Shown piece after piece: positions 36,035-44,452 of a DNA stretch of 64,000 nt. Both the position numbers and the translations under genes were made by a program. Origin of the DNA: Rhizobium sp. 16-449-1b (GTDB lineage Bacteria > Pseudomonadota > Alphaproteobacteria > Rhizobiales > Rhizobiaceae); NCBI RefSeq assembly GCF_017741935.1, contig NZ_JAGHMH010000007.1, forward strand, positions 310,001 through 374,000. The letters are read 5' to 3'. The first letter of the stretch is position 1. Each line of letters starts with the position of its first letter. The notes beneath the pieces are model-generated. The model ran no database searches, was not told the origin of the DNA, and worked only from the letters and a program-made list of their open reading frames with translations.

Positions 36035-36111
<77 letters not shown>

Positions 36112-36162
36112 ACACTGCCGATGCGCCTGGGCGCATCGAAGGCATGGGCTCTGGAAGAAAAA

Positions 36163-36468
36163 TCAGTGCGTCCAGGGCTGCGTGCGCGTATAGCGGAAAT
36201 TATCCGGATACGCCACCGTCTGACGCTGCGGATCTTTCGGCGCGATCACCCGGTATTCGATGCCGTTGCGCTGAGCATAGGCTTCGGCCAGTTCCTGCGT
36301 TTCGAAATTCAGCTTCACCTGCTGGCGCATGTCCGACGACGAGGTGTAGCCCATGATCGGGTCGATCGTGCGCGGCGTTTCCTGATCGAACTCCAGCACC
36401 CAGAGATGAGTCTTTGCCTTGCCGGATTGCATGGCGGTCTTTGCTGGACGATAGATCTTGGCAGACAT
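36163..36468 (-). CDS. NADH dehydrogenase accessory subunit, NDUFS4 (18 kDa) type
   Basis: 101 residues, MSAKIYRPAKTAMQSGKAKT..., matching the ETC complex I subunit conserved region found in alphaproteobacteria and mitochondria. The core contains WVLEFDQETPRTIDPIMGYT and a C-terminal AYPDNFRYTRTQPWTH. It binds the peripheral arm of complex I. GGAGG precedes the ATG by nine bases; the longer frame upstream is not supported. It stands alone next to tRNA-Arg, as in many alphaproteobacteria. Confidence 0.93.
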   Translation of the reverse strand: MSAKIYRPAKTAMQSGKAKTHLWVLEFDQETPRTIDPIMGYTSSSDMRQQVKLNFETQELAEAYAQRNGIEYRVIAPKDPQRQTVAYPDNFRYTRTQPWTH

Positions 36469-36620
36469 AGCTGCACGCCTCCGAATTATGGCTTTCGCAA
36501 TCAATGGACTGCCCCCGTGCGGGACATCTTCATCTACGATCGCACAGATAGATGAATTTTGCTTAGCGGCGAATCCCTTCCTTTTCAAGCGAAAAGCCGT
36601 GGAGGCCACTCACCGGCGGC

Positions 36621-38369
36621 CTACCCCTTGGATGTCGTCTGAACCGCCTTGTCCGGCACCTTACGGCAGCCTGAAAACAGGTCGAGCTTCGCGTCGTAGA
36701 CGCTGGTTTCGACATCCATCAGCCCGAGAACGCTGTGGAAGAAATTGTCGTGCGACACCGGATTGGAAGCGCTCGCCGCAAGACAGGCCGTGTCGATGCC
36801 GGAGGCCGCGCTGAAATCGGGCGACAGCCAGACGATGATCGGCGCCCGCGTCTGCTCCGCCGGTGCGATGATATAGGGCGCGCCATGGAGATAGAGCCCG
36901 TTCTCACCCAGTGATTCTCCGTGGTCGGAGACGTAGAGCATCGACGCCGAAATCGTGTCCTGGTGCTTCTTCAGATTGTCGATGACCTTGGCCACCACGT
37001 GATCTGTGAAGAGGATCGTGTTATCATAGGCGTTGACGATCTCCTCCGGCTTGCAGGCGCCGAATTCCGGCGTGCGGCAATCCGGCGTGAAGCGGCGGAA
37101 ATCGTCGGGGTAGCGCCGGTAATAGGCCGGCCCGTGGCTCCCAAGCTGATGCAGCACCAGAACGCTGTCGCCTTTCACATTCGAGAGCCAGTCGCCGAGC
37201 TTGTCGAGCAGCACGGTATCGAGGCATTCGCCATCCGTGCAGAAGCGCGGGTCGGCGGCATCGGGCAGGAAGCGATAGGGAATGCGGTTGGCGACGCCAT
37301 AGCTGCCGGTATCGTTGTCCCACCACTCGACGTCGACCTTGGCATGGCCGAGAATATCCGTGAGGTTATCGGTCTCAAGCCCCTTGCGATGCGTGTAGTC
37401 CTGCCGGGTATAGACCGAATACATGCACGGCAGCGAAACCGCCGTGGAGGTGCCGCAGCTCGTCGCGTTCTTGTAATAGATGACGCCGCGCGCCTTCATC
37501 TCCGGATTGGTCTCTCGCGGATAACCGCCGAGCGAAAAATTCTGCGCCCTGCCCGTCTCGCCGGCAACGATGATCGTCACCCGGGGCTTACCATTGGCGC
37601 TCGCCGTGCGCTGATGCGCATCCGTCCCCAGCGGCCGGCGCACAACGGTGCGGTCGTTCTCAGTGGCGAAGACGAAGCGCGCGGCGTTTCCGATCGGAAT
37701 GAACGGGTTCAGCGTCAGCATGATATCCTTGTGCAGACGCCCGACCGCGGCATAGGTCTGCGAAAAGCCGAGACCGGCGGCGACGAAAATCGCCAGGCAC
37801 GGCAGAATGACGGCCATGTTCCAGGCAAACTTCTTCAAAAACGGCCTGTGAACGATCTTGACCCAAGCAATCAGAAGCGACGGCAGCACGCCGAACAGGA
37901 GAATGTGAAGCACGAAGGAAAAGGTGATCAGATGCGCCGATTCCGCCCGCGTGGTCACCGCTGCGTTGCGGATCATCTCCTTGTCGATGATCACGCCGAA
38001 CTGATCCGTGAACCAGGAGGATACCACCGCCACCATAACGAAGAAGATCAGCGCCGGCTTGGTCAGGTATTTGACAGAAAATGTGGTCAGCGCGGCGATG
38101 GTGATGGCGAAAATCCCGAGCACGAAGGCGATGAACGCCATTGGCGTGGCGGCCAGGTAGCCGAAAGCCCGCCCCCAGAATGTCTGGTTCGCCATCGCCA
38201 GAATGTACACCGCCGTCAGCACCGACAGCGTGACACTTCCGATCTTCGGCCGATAGCCGGCCCGCGCACTCGATGAACCCGTATTTTCCAAAATGCATCC
38301 CAATGCCAGAGCGCGCACCAGCCAAGGCTGCCACGCCAACCAGGCGGGGATGGCATTGCTTACTGACAT
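36621..38369 (-). CDS. Lipid A phosphoethanolamine transferase, EptA family
   Basis: 582 residues. Five N-terminal membrane helices (to about 225) are followed by a periplasmic alkaline-phosphatase-fold domain. It has the nucleophile block SCGTSTAVSLPCM near 315, the metal-site motif VSDHGESLGENGLYLHG near 495, and several Cys pairs suggesting disulfides. It transfers phosphoethanolamine from phosphatidylethanolamine to lipid A or another glycan; the acceptor cannot be told. The ATG at 38369 is preferred to the adjoining TTG. No PmrAB-type regulator is adjacent. Confidence 0.88.
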   Translation of the reverse strand: MSVSNAIPAWLAWQPWLVRALALGCILENTGSSSARAGYRPKIGSVTLSVLTAVYILAMANQTFWGRAFGYLAATPMAFIAFVLGIFAITIAALTTFSVKYLTKPALIFFVMVAVVSSWFTDQFGVIIDKEMIRNAAVTTRAESAHLITFSFVLHILLFGVLPSLLIAWVKIVHRPFLKKFAWNMAVILPCLAIFVAAGLGFSQTYAAVGRLHKDIMLTLNPFIPIGNAARFVFATENDRTVVRRPLGTDAHQRTASANGKPRVTIIVAGETGRAQNFSLGGYPRETNPEMKARGVIYYKNATSCGTSTAVSLPCMYSVYTRQDYTHRKGLETDNLTDILGHAKVDVEWWDNDTGSYGVANRIPYRFLPDAADPRFCTDGECLDTVLLDKLGDWLSNVKGDSVLVLHQLGSHGPAYYRRYPDDFRRFTPDCRTPEFGACKPEEIVNAYDNTILFTDHVVAKVIDNLKKHQDTISASMLYVSDHGESLGENGLYLHGAPYIIAPAEQTRAPIIVWLSPDFSAASGIDTACLAASASNPVSHDNFFHSVLGLMDVETSVYDAKLDLFSGCRKVPDKAVQTTSKG

Positions 38370-38463
38370 CAACCTGAAAGCCTCGGAAAGACGATCCGTG
38401 GGAAAACACCATTTTAGTTATTGCAGCGCACGATCGAACCGTGTATTGCGCTCCTCGTTGGCA

Positions 38464-38540
<77 letters not shown>

Positions 38541-38638
38541 TCATCATCACGCTGAAACAGCTGATAAATTCCCCTGAAAATCTAAATGGCCGACTATCGC
38601 AAAGCGCATGCTTTGCTGGAGCATATTCGCCTGCGGCT

Positions 38639-38812
38639 CTATCTGGCGCGAGGCAATTCGCGACCACCCGCCCGCTCCGGCATGTTTACGAACACGAAGT
38701 CATGACGATGCGGCAGATCGAGTGCCTGCGCGGTCGTCATGATCCCCAGCGGAATCAGCCGGCCGTCCCTTTGAATTGACACCTCGACAAGTGGCATGCA
38801 GTCCTTCGTCAT
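38639..38812 (-). CDS. Hypothetical 57-residue protein
   Basis: Begins MTKDCMPLVEVSIQRDGRLI, a short beta-rich sequence ending ERAGGRELPRAR. The ribosome site AAGGAGGGAACAGGA is excellent, which is the main evidence. It follows the 68-residue gene at 38826 by 13 bases on the same strand, so the two form a small operon. No family recognised. Confidence 0.6.
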   Translation of the reverse strand: MTKDCMPLVEVSIQRDGRLIPLGIMTTAQALDLPHRHDFVFVNMPERAGGRELPRAR

Positions 38813-38825
38813 TCCTGTTCCCTCC

Positions 38826-39032
38826 TTATGACTGTCCGCCGCAATCCTCTCGCAGGCTATCGAGCGCCGTGGATAGGAACGCCGGCAGCGTGAATTGCCA
38901 GTAGAGCCGTTCCCAGAGCGACGCATCCGGATCCATATCGAGCAGCGCCTCGAGCGGCATCGAAGGAAATGGCCGTGCCGGCCCGGATGACGGTTGGCAT
39001 GCGATACTGTCGCGAAATGCCTGGGTGGTCAT
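38826..39032 (-). CDS. Hypothetical 68-residue protein
   Basis: Begins MTTQAFRDSIACQPSSG and ends LDSLREDCGGQS. AAGGGA lies ten bases before the ATG. A central Trp/Phe-rich part (SLWERLYWQFTLPAFLSTA) may be amphipathic. It shares with the dps operon an upstream palindrome about 80 bp before the start (39112-39125), suggesting common regulation. No family recognised. Confidence 0.6.
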   Translation of the reverse strand: MTTQAFRDSIACQPSSGPARPFPSMPLEALLDMDPDASLWERLYWQFTLPAFLSTALDSLREDCGGQS

Positions 39033-39111
39033 GACGCATCCCTTTCGTTCTCTGAGAGGAGCCTAGGGCCAGGGCCGCGATCTCGAAATCCTATTGGGGT
39101 GTAGCTGCGAC

Positions 39112-39125
39112 CATACCAAGGTATG
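39112..39125. promoter_or_regulatory. Palindrome CATACC-AA-GGTATG upstream of the small-gene pair
   Basis: A perfect 6+6 palindrome 80 bp before the 39032 start. On the minus strand its surroundings (ATACCTTGGTATGGTC) align with 40106-40087 (ATACTTAGGTGTGGTC), and AATAGG follows downstream in both. Confidence 0.45.
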
Positions 39126-39225
39126 TGCCTGCGCCATTCAATCGACGAGCTGCAAGCGGCCAAGGCGCATACCGGCTCCGCTGCACGCGGGGCATATCCG
39201 CTTCAACGGCCGGACGCATGCGAAT

Positions 39226-39263
39226 CAAAAAGCCATCCCCAACCGGCAAGGCCGGGGATGGTT
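39226..39263 (-). terminator. Intrinsic terminator of the dps-like gene
   Basis: On the minus strand CCATCCCC pairs with GGGGATGG and is followed by CTTTTTG. It lies 24 bases after the dps stop. Confidence 0.8.
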
Positions 39264-39286
39264 GGCGACAAAGTAATCACATAAGC

Positions 39287-39805
39287 TTACGCGCCGCGGC
39301 GCGTGCTTTCGAACAGGAACCAGGCGCGGCGCTCGGCTTCGTCGATCCAGTTTTCGATGAGGCTCGTCGTTGCGACATCGTTATGCTCGGATGTCAGTTC
39401 ATGCAGCTGGCGCATCAGGCCCACAAGCTGCTTGTTGTCATCGCGCAGCTCGGCAAGCATATCCTCCGGCGTCACGTAATCCGCATCGTTGTCGAGCAGC
39501 CGCTGCAGCCGTCCAATGTGGCCGATGGAGCGCAGCGTGGTGCCGCCGATCTTGCGGACACGCTCGGCGATGTCGTCGGTCATGGCGAAGATCTGCTCGC
39601 CTTGCTCGTCAAGCATCAGGTGATAGTCGCGAAAGTGCGGGCCGGACATGTGCCAGTGAAAATTCTTCGTCTTCAGATAGAGCACGAACACGTCGGCAAG
39701 GAGCGCCGTCAACGCCGCGGCGATATCGGTGGTGGCGTTTGAGGAGAGATCGGTGGGGGTGGCGAGCGCCGCGCGCTGGATCCTGGATGCGGGCTGATAG
39801 GTCAT
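39287..39805 (-). CDS. dps: Dps/ferritin-like DNA-protection protein
   Basis: 172 residues forming a four-helix bundle. The ferroxidase signature KTKNFHWHMSGPHFRDYHLM with LDEQGEQIF (residues about 45-75) carries the His, Asp and Glu ligands of Dps. It oxidises and stores Fe(II) with peroxide and binds DNA in stress or stationary phase; the N-terminal 20 residues have only three basic residues. It follows a 53-residue ORF by 39 bases and ends with an intrinsic terminator. Confidence 0.92.
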   Translation of the reverse strand: MTYQPASRIQRAALATPTDLSSNATTDIAAALTALLADVFVLYLKTKNFHWHMSGPHFRDYHLMLDEQGEQIFAMTDDIAERVRKIGGTTLRSIGHIGRLQRLLDNDADYVTPEDMLAELRDDNKQLVGLMRQLHELTSEHNDVATTSLIENWIDEAERRAWFLFESTRRGA

Positions 39806-39844
39806 GGTCGTCTCCTGGTGATGGTGTGATGAACGTGGATGGGA

Positions 39845-40006
39845 TCAATGAATGGTCGGCGCTATGAGCAAGACCGGCAGGCGCGTCTCGTCGTGATCGA
39901 CGGTGATCGCAATCCGCTTCGGCCGCTCCGCCTGAGGCAGCTGCGCCGACAGGCTGGCTGCAACTTGTTTGGCTGACAGTGAAAACGTCTTCTTGAACGA
40001 CGACAT
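39845..40006 (-). CDS. 53-residue protein upstream of dps
   Basis: Begins MSSFKKTFSLSAKQVAASLS and ends LLIAPTIH; GGAG lies eight bases before the ATG. The middle part QLPQAERPKRIAITVDHDET is charged and the end hydrophobic. Same strand as dps and only 39 bases before it, so probably co-transcribed. No family recognised. Confidence 0.6.
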   Translation of the reverse strand: MSSFKKTFSLSAKQVAASLSAQLPQAERPKRIAITVDHDETRLPVLLIAPTIH

Positions 40007-40091
40007 GGGATCGGCTCCAGTCCGGTGAATGTAGCTGGAGCTTAGGCGGCCTTCTTCGGTCGGCCTATTCTATGGTCGTCTAGTCTGACCA

Positions 40092-40106
40092 CACCTAAGT
40101 ATAGTT
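40092..40106. promoter_or_regulatory. Motif CACCTAAGTATAGTT between the dps operon and an sRNA
   Basis: Almost identical to CACCTATGTATAGGTT at 41291-41306 in front of the histidine kinase gene. It lies 86 bp before the 53-residue ORF and about 35 bp before the first hairpin of the sRNA, so it could serve either direction. Confidence 0.5.
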
Positions 40107-40119
40107 ATGGAGCGGATCG

Positions 40120-40276
40120 GAACGGAGTAGCTTCCTCTCATGCCTCACGTCCCCTCCGTGAGGCGGTAGCGCCGAGCGCTACCTGTCGTCGATGCCGCCC
40201 CCGCATCGACGCCGCGGATCGCTCCCCCTCGATCCGCCAGAGACCGCCCCCTACCCCGGGGCGGTCTTTCCTTTTT
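40120..40276 (+). ncRNA. Five-hairpin small RNA with C-rich loops
   Basis: Five consecutive, perfectly paired hairpins with almost no spacer: 40142-40164 (loop TCCCCTC), 40165-40183 (loop CGA), 40188-40210 (loop CGCCCCC), 40214-40237 (loop CTCCCCCT) and 40241-40267 (loop CTACCCC). The last is followed by TTCCTTTTT, an intrinsic terminator on the plus strand. Stems are 8 to 10 bp. Four loops are C-rich anti-Shine-Dalgarno sequences, the hallmark of alphaproteobacterial alpha-r14 and CcsR-type sRNAs that repress translation. The 5' end is uncertain; no sigma70-like promoter is obvious, and GGAAC at 40119 may belong to an ECF-type promoter. Confidence 0.8.
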
Positions 40277-40285
40277 GGGGCGAAG

Positions 40286-41107
40286 TTAGAAAATCACCCG
40301 CTGCGGATGCGTGAAGATTTCGAAATCCTCTCCGCGCGCAACGGCGATCATGGTGATCCCGGCCTCCTCGGCCGTGCGTATCGCATAGGCGGTGGGCGCC
40401 GAGATGGCGATCAGGATCGGGCTGCCGAGGAACCCGGCTTTCTGGATCATCTCGATCGAAAGCCGGCTGGTCACGACAACCGCGCCGCTGCCGCCGGAAA
40501 CGCCCGAGCCGACGACAGCACCGCAGAGCTTGTCCAGCGCATTGTGCCGGCCGACATCCTCGCGCACTGTCAAAAGCCCGCTCCCCGGCACGAAAAACCC
40601 GGCGCCGTGCACAGCCCGGGTCTTGTGGTTGAGTTGCTGGTGATCGCCGAGGTTCGCCACCGCCCGCGCAATCTCATCGGGCGTGATCGTGAGGTCTGAC
40701 GACAGTACAGGGCGAACCGTGCGCACGGCCTGCTCCAGCGATTCGATGCCGCACAGACCACACCCCACCGGCCCCATCATGTGCCGGCGGCGCGCGCGCA
40801 GCTTCTCCTCGACATCGTCGGCAAGCGTGATCTGCACGTCGATGCCGATCTCGTCCTGGACCACCTCGATCGCCTCGATCTGCGAGACGGCGTCGATCAG
40901 CCCCTCGGTAAGGCTGAAGCCGACGGCAAAGTCGACCAGATCATCCGGCGTCGCCATCATCACCGCATGCGAGCTGCCACCGTAGGAAAAGGCGATCGCC
41001 ACTTCCTCGGGAACGCTGCGCGTCGCGGGCGCTGCAACCCCGCCCCGAAAGGCAATCGTGTGCACCGCTTCATGACTCGCTCGGCTATCGACGAAACTGA
41101 TATTCAC
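40286..41107 (-). CDS. fdhD: Formate dehydrogenase accessory sulfurtransferase FdhD
   Basis: FdhD passes sulfur from a cysteine desulfurase to the molybdenum cofactor of formate dehydrogenase. 273 residues with the loop GPVGCGLCGIESLE (Cys pair near residue 115), MATPDDLVDFAVGFSLTEGL near 55 and GREDVGRHNALDKL-type region (VREDVGRHNALDKLCG) near 185. Start: GTG at 41107 behind GGGAAGAG; the upstream part of the open frame has no family similarity. No fdh structural genes are in the window. Confidence 0.9.
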   Translation of the reverse strand: MNISFVDSRASHEAVHTIAFRGGVAAPATRSVPEEVAIAFSYGGSSHAVMMATPDDLVDFAVGFSLTEGLIDAVSQIEAIEVVQDEIGIDVQITLADDVEEKLRARRRHMMGPVGCGLCGIESLEQAVRTVRPVLSSDLTITPDEIARAVANLGDHQQLNHKTRAVHGAGFFVPGSGLLTVREDVGRHNALDKLCGAVVGSGVSGGSGAVVVTSRLSIEMIQKAGFLGSPILIAISAPTAYAIRTAEEAGITMIAVARGEDFEIFTHPQRVIF

Positions 41108-41291
41108 TCTGCTCTTCCCTGAACAACGCGGCCTGGCCGGGTAGCACTCCGCTCGGCACGCACTATAGGCCCGGACCGGGCGGTCTGTCCTCGTCAAAGA
41201 ACATGCGCCTCTGGTCCACACCTGCCAATCCAGCCGCACATATGGTCAATCGCTTGAAACAGAAGGCAAAACCACCTTTTGCGTAAACGAC

Positions 41292-41305
41292 ACCTATGTA
41301 TAGGT
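41292..41305. promoter_or_regulatory. Palindrome ACCTAT-GT-ATAGGT upstream of the histidine kinase
   Basis: A perfect 6+6 palindrome in the divergent gap between fdhD and the kinase gene, 56 bp before the kinase start used here. It closely matches 40092-40106. FixJ/NarL-type regulators bind dyads of this size. Confidence 0.55.
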
Positions 41306-41360
41306 TAGAATGACGGTCGCGATCGCTATCATGCGCGCCAAGGTAGATGGGGATCATATC

Positions 41361-42941
41361 ATGAGCGCGGAACGAGCCGGTGTGCTGTTCAACCAACGTG
41401 GCGGCACGGGCCATCGCGTCACAGTCGCGCTGATATCAGCCTTCCTGATGGCGATCGTCTTTGTGATCGATACCTTCACCGATATCGAAGGCGCCATCGC
41501 GGTTCTTTATGTCATGGCTCTTCTGCTCGGCTCGGAAATCCTGACCCGCACCGGACTGCTGCTGACGTCGATCGTCTGCATCTTCCTGACGGTCCTCTCC
41601 TATTTCCTGACCCATGGTCCCGATCCCGACCTGCAGACCTTCATCCGTCTCGCGGTCGCGCTAGCGGCGCTCGCCATCACCATGGCGCTGCTGTTGAGAA
41701 ACGACGCCTTCCGCGCCGAACTGATCGAGAGAAATGCCGAAATCCGTGAAAGCGAAGCCCGCTACCGCTCGATTTTCGACGGTGCCCGCGTGGCGCTCTG
41801 GGAACGGGATTATTCGCAGCTGCGCGCCTACCTGATGGGCCTGAAGGCATCAGGCATCTCCGATCTTGAAGAACACGCGAGCCGACATCCCGAAGTCATC
41901 GACGATTGCATCGGCCTGCTGCGCACTGTTGCAGCGAATGAAGCGGCCCGGGAGCTTCTGGGCACCACCTCCGGCGGCGAAGTGCGGGATTCCATGGTCC
42001 ATTTCATCGCGGCCGGAGACCAGACGTTCCTGCGCGTGATGAACGCCATTTTCAACGGCCAATCCTATTTCGAAGGCAAGGGCACGATCACCACCGACGG
42101 CGGCGAAGTCAGGCAGGTGCTTTTGAGCATCAGTTTCCCTGAAGACGTCGCCGCCTTCAACCGCGTCGTCGTCGGCATGGTCGACATCACCCAGCGCGAA
42201 ATGACGGAAGCCGCGTTGATCGAGGCGCGCGCCGAATTCGCCAAGGCGTCGAAAGCGGCCACCATCGGCGCCCTCTCCGCCTCGCTGGCGCATGAACTGA
42301 ACCAGCCGCTCGGCGCGATCGCCGTCAACGCGCAGACGCTGCTTCGCTGGCTGGATCGCGAGCCGCCGGATCTGTCGGCGATCCGTCGTTCCGCCGAACG
42401 CATCATCCGCGACGGCCAGCGTGCCAGCGACATCATCCACAACACCCGCAACCTTCTCACTCAGCAGGCAAGCAAGGCCGAGTGGATCGAACTGTCGACG
42501 CTGATCGATGAAACCCGCTCGCTGGTCGAGCACGACCTTAAACGCGATGGCATCACTGTCACCGTTCGCCCAGGCGCAGGCGTGCCGCGGGTGAAGAGCG
42601 TGCGGGTGGAGATCCAGCAGGTGATGATCAACCTGATGACCAACGCCATCCAGGCGATCAACGGCGCCAAGTGCCCTGTTCGCGAGATCATCGTCGAAAT
42701 CGAGCCGACTGATGGCATGGTCGGTGTGTCGGTCAGGGACAGCGGCCCGGGCATCAGCCCAGAGGGAATGGAGAAGCTGTTCACGCCCTTCTATACCACC
42801 AAGGCCTCGGGGCTCGGAATGGGGCTGTCTATCTGCCGCAGCACGCTGGAAAGCCGCGGCGGCAGGCTCGACGGCTTCAATCATCCCGATGGCGGCGCGG
42901 TGTTCAGGATGACGCTACCGATCGAGGATCCACATCTGTAA
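41361..42941 (+). CDS. Membrane histidine kinase with PAS-like domain (FixL-related type)
   Basis: 526 residues. Three to four membrane helices (about 18-110, no large periplasmic loop), a short coiled coil, a PAS-like sensor region (about 125-270), the H-box SLAHELNQPLGAI (HisKA subgroup used by FixL/ThiS-type kinases) and an HATPase domain with MINLMTNAIQAI, VRDSGPGISPEG and SGLGMGLSICR. The ATG at 41361 follows GGGGATCATATC; earlier in-frame starts at 41310 and 41334 exist. It probably phosphorylates the receiver protein encoded at 43115. Confidence 0.88.
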   Translation: MSAERAGVLFNQRGGTGHRVTVALISAFLMAIVFVIDTFTDIEGAIAVLYVMALLLGSEILTRTGLLLTSIVCIFLTVLSYFLTHGPDPDLQTFIRLAVALAALAITMALLLRNDAFRAELIERNAEIRESEARYRSIFDGARVALWERDYSQLRAYLMGLKASGISDLEEHASRHPEVIDDCIGLLRTVAANEAARELLGTTSGGEVRDSMVHFIAAGDQTFLRVMNAIFNGQSYFEGKGTITTDGGEVRQVLLSISFPEDVAAFNRVVVGMVDITQREMTEAALIEARAEFAKASKAATIGALSASLAHELNQPLGAIAVNAQTLLRWLDREPPDLSAIRRSAERIIRDGQRASDIIHNTRNLLTQQASKAEWIELSTLIDETRSLVEHDLKRDGITVTVRPGAGVPRVKSVRVEIQQVMINLMTNAIQAINGAKCPVREIIVEIEPTDGMVGVSVRDSGPGISPEGMEKLFTPFYTTKASGLGMGLSICRSTLESRGGRLDGFNHPDGGAVFRMTLPIEDPHL

Positions 42942-43013
42942 CCGCCCGGAGCCGCAGCCGGTTGTGCGTCCCGCTCAGCGCGCGGCGGACGTGAACAACC
43001 TAAACCCTTGTAT

Positions 43014-43032
43014 GATACCGTTTCCCGGTATC
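43014..43032. promoter_or_regulatory. Palindrome GATACCG-TTTCC-CGGTATC before the receiver gene
   Basis: A perfect 7+7 inverted repeat 82 bp upstream of the receiver start, in the 170-base gap after the kinase gene. It may be an operator or a transcript hairpin. Confidence 0.45.
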
Positions 43033-43114
43033 GGCGCGCATATTAGAGGAAACAAGCAAGCATCCGAGTCCGAAATACCCACGTACCGGAATACCCATAT
43101 CAAGGTCCCCTCTC

Positions 43115-43489
43115 TTGCCCCACATTTCCACCATTGCCATCGTCGACGACGACCAAGCGATCCGGGAGGCGCTCGACGATCTCGTCCTGTCCTGCGGCTA
43201 TCAAAGCCAGCTGTTCGCCAACGCCGAGGAGTTTCTGGCCTACGAGGATCGTGCCTCGATCGACTGCATGCTTCTCGACGTCTCCATGCCCGGCCTGAGC
43301 GGCATTGAGCTGCAGGCCGAACTGAACAAGACACCGCCGAGACCGCCGATCATCTTCATGACCTCCTATCGCGACGAGCGCACCAGATCAGCAGCGCTCG
43401 ATGGCGGCGCCTTCGCGGTTCTCGGCAAGCCCGTTGATATCAAGCACCTCCTCGCCTGTCTTGAATCGGCACTTCAACGCCAGACCTGA
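43115..43489 (+). CDS. Single-domain FixJ-type receiver protein
   Basis: 124 residues, only a receiver. It has the acidic pair IVDDDQAIRE, the acceptor Asp in CMLLDVSMPGLSG, the Thr/Ser and Lys of the switch (FMTSYRDERTR, LGKPVD) and then a stop. FixJ/NwsB homologues continue with a LuxR helix-turn-helix; this one does not. TTG start, because no ATG/GTG with a ribosome site is near. It probably acts as a phosphate sink or relay for the upstream kinase. Confidence 0.85.
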   Translation: MPHISTIAIVDDDQAIREALDDLVLSCGYQSQLFANAEEFLAYEDRASIDCMLLDVSMPGLSGIELQAELNKTPPRPPIIFMTSYRDERTRSAALDGGAFAVLGKPVDIKHLLACLESALQRQT

Positions 43490-43520
43490 CGGAAGGCCGC
43501 CACCTTTGCGCGGCCTGAAA

Positions 43521-43549
43521 CGCAAAACGCCAGGCCTTTCGACCTGGCG
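43521..43549 (-). terminator. Intrinsic terminator of msrA
   Basis: On the minus strand CGCCAGG pairs with CCTGGCG and is followed by TTTTGCG, 22 bases after the msrA stop. Confidence 0.75.
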
Positions 43550-43570
43550 CTGATAAGGAACGGCTCTCTT

Positions 43571-44083
43571 TTAAGCCGCGGAAGACTGCCGCTTCGGCAG
43601 CTTCCAGCCTGGGCGGACGAAGTGGCAGGTATAGCCATTCGGAATCCGCTCCAGATAATCCTGATGCTCCGGCTCGGCCTCCCAGAAATCGCTGACTGGC
43701 GCGAGCTCGGTGACGACCTTGCCCGGCCACAGGCCGGATGCATCGACATCGGCGATCGTGTCTTCGGCGACACGCTTCTGCTCATCGTTCGCGTAGTAGA
43801 TGGCCGAACGGTAGCTGGGGCCGAGATCGTTGCCCTGGCGATTGGGCGTCGAGGGATCGTGGATCTGGAAGAAGAATTCCAGAATGTCGCGATAGCTGGT
43901 CTTGGCGGGATCGAAGAGGATCTCGATCGCCTCGGCGTGGTTGCCGTGATTGCGATAGGTCGCGTTGGCGACCTCGCCGCCGGTATAACCCACGCGCGTC
44001 GTCTCGACACCCGGCATACGCCTGATCAGATCCTGCATCCCCCAGAAACAACCGCCTGCAAGCACTGCGCGTTCGATAGTCAT
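43571..44083 (-). CDS. msrA: Peptide-methionine (S)-S-oxide reductase
   Basis: Repairs oxidised methionine in proteins, using thioredoxin. 170 residues with the active-site motif GCFWG at residues 11-15, [20 protein letters not shown] near 32 and [20 protein letters not shown] near 75. Only one further Cys (TCHF near the end) is present for recycling. Ends with an intrinsic terminator. Its neighbours (dps, kinase) also suggest oxidative stress. Confidence 0.95.
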   Translation of the reverse strand: MTIERAVLAGGCFWGMQDLIRRMPGVETTRVGYTGGEVANATYRNHGNHAEAIEILFDPAKTSYRDILEFFFQIHDPSTPNRQGNDLGPSYRSAIYYANDEQKRVAEDTIADVDASGLWPGKVVTELAPVSDFWEAEPEHQDYLERIPNGYTCHFVRPGWKLPKRQSSAA

Positions 44084-44369
44084 CGAATATCTCCATTCCC
44101 TGAGGTTCGTTACGGAATTCGCCGGGCGGCAGCCTGAATGTCTCCACCCATCCTGCCTGAGCCACCTGCAAAGGCAACTCGCCGCGTGGCCTACAGATAG
44201 GGATTCGACGTCATCTTTGCCAGTGCCACAGCATCGAGCTCGCTCATATCAGCAGCGAGACATTCAGCCAGCGCTGATCAAAGACCGTGTCCAACCAATT
44301 GATTTTACTTTGGCGGCTCCAGCCTCTAGGGAAGCATCATAAGTTGCGTGGCGCAGGCTCGATAACCCA

Positions 44370-44387
44370 ACGTGATGTGCATCACGT
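44370..44387. promoter_or_regulatory. CRP/FNR-type palindrome ACGTGATG-TG-CATCACGT
   Basis: 8+8 base palindrome containing GTGA-N6-TCAC, the core of a CRP-type site. It lies 66 bp before the PhnA-domain gene. The 369 bases between msrA and that gene (44084-44452) otherwise show only very short ORFs that I cannot support. Confidence 0.5.
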
Positions 44388-44452
44388 AACGGGAATCGCA
44401 GGCGCGCCATATCCCTCATATCCAACAAGCAATTTAGAAAAGCGAGATCATA

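Noticed and set aside
44207..44260. Short minus-strand ORF (18 codons from ATG) after msrA's promoter
   Set aside because: Too short, no ribosome site, no homology visible.
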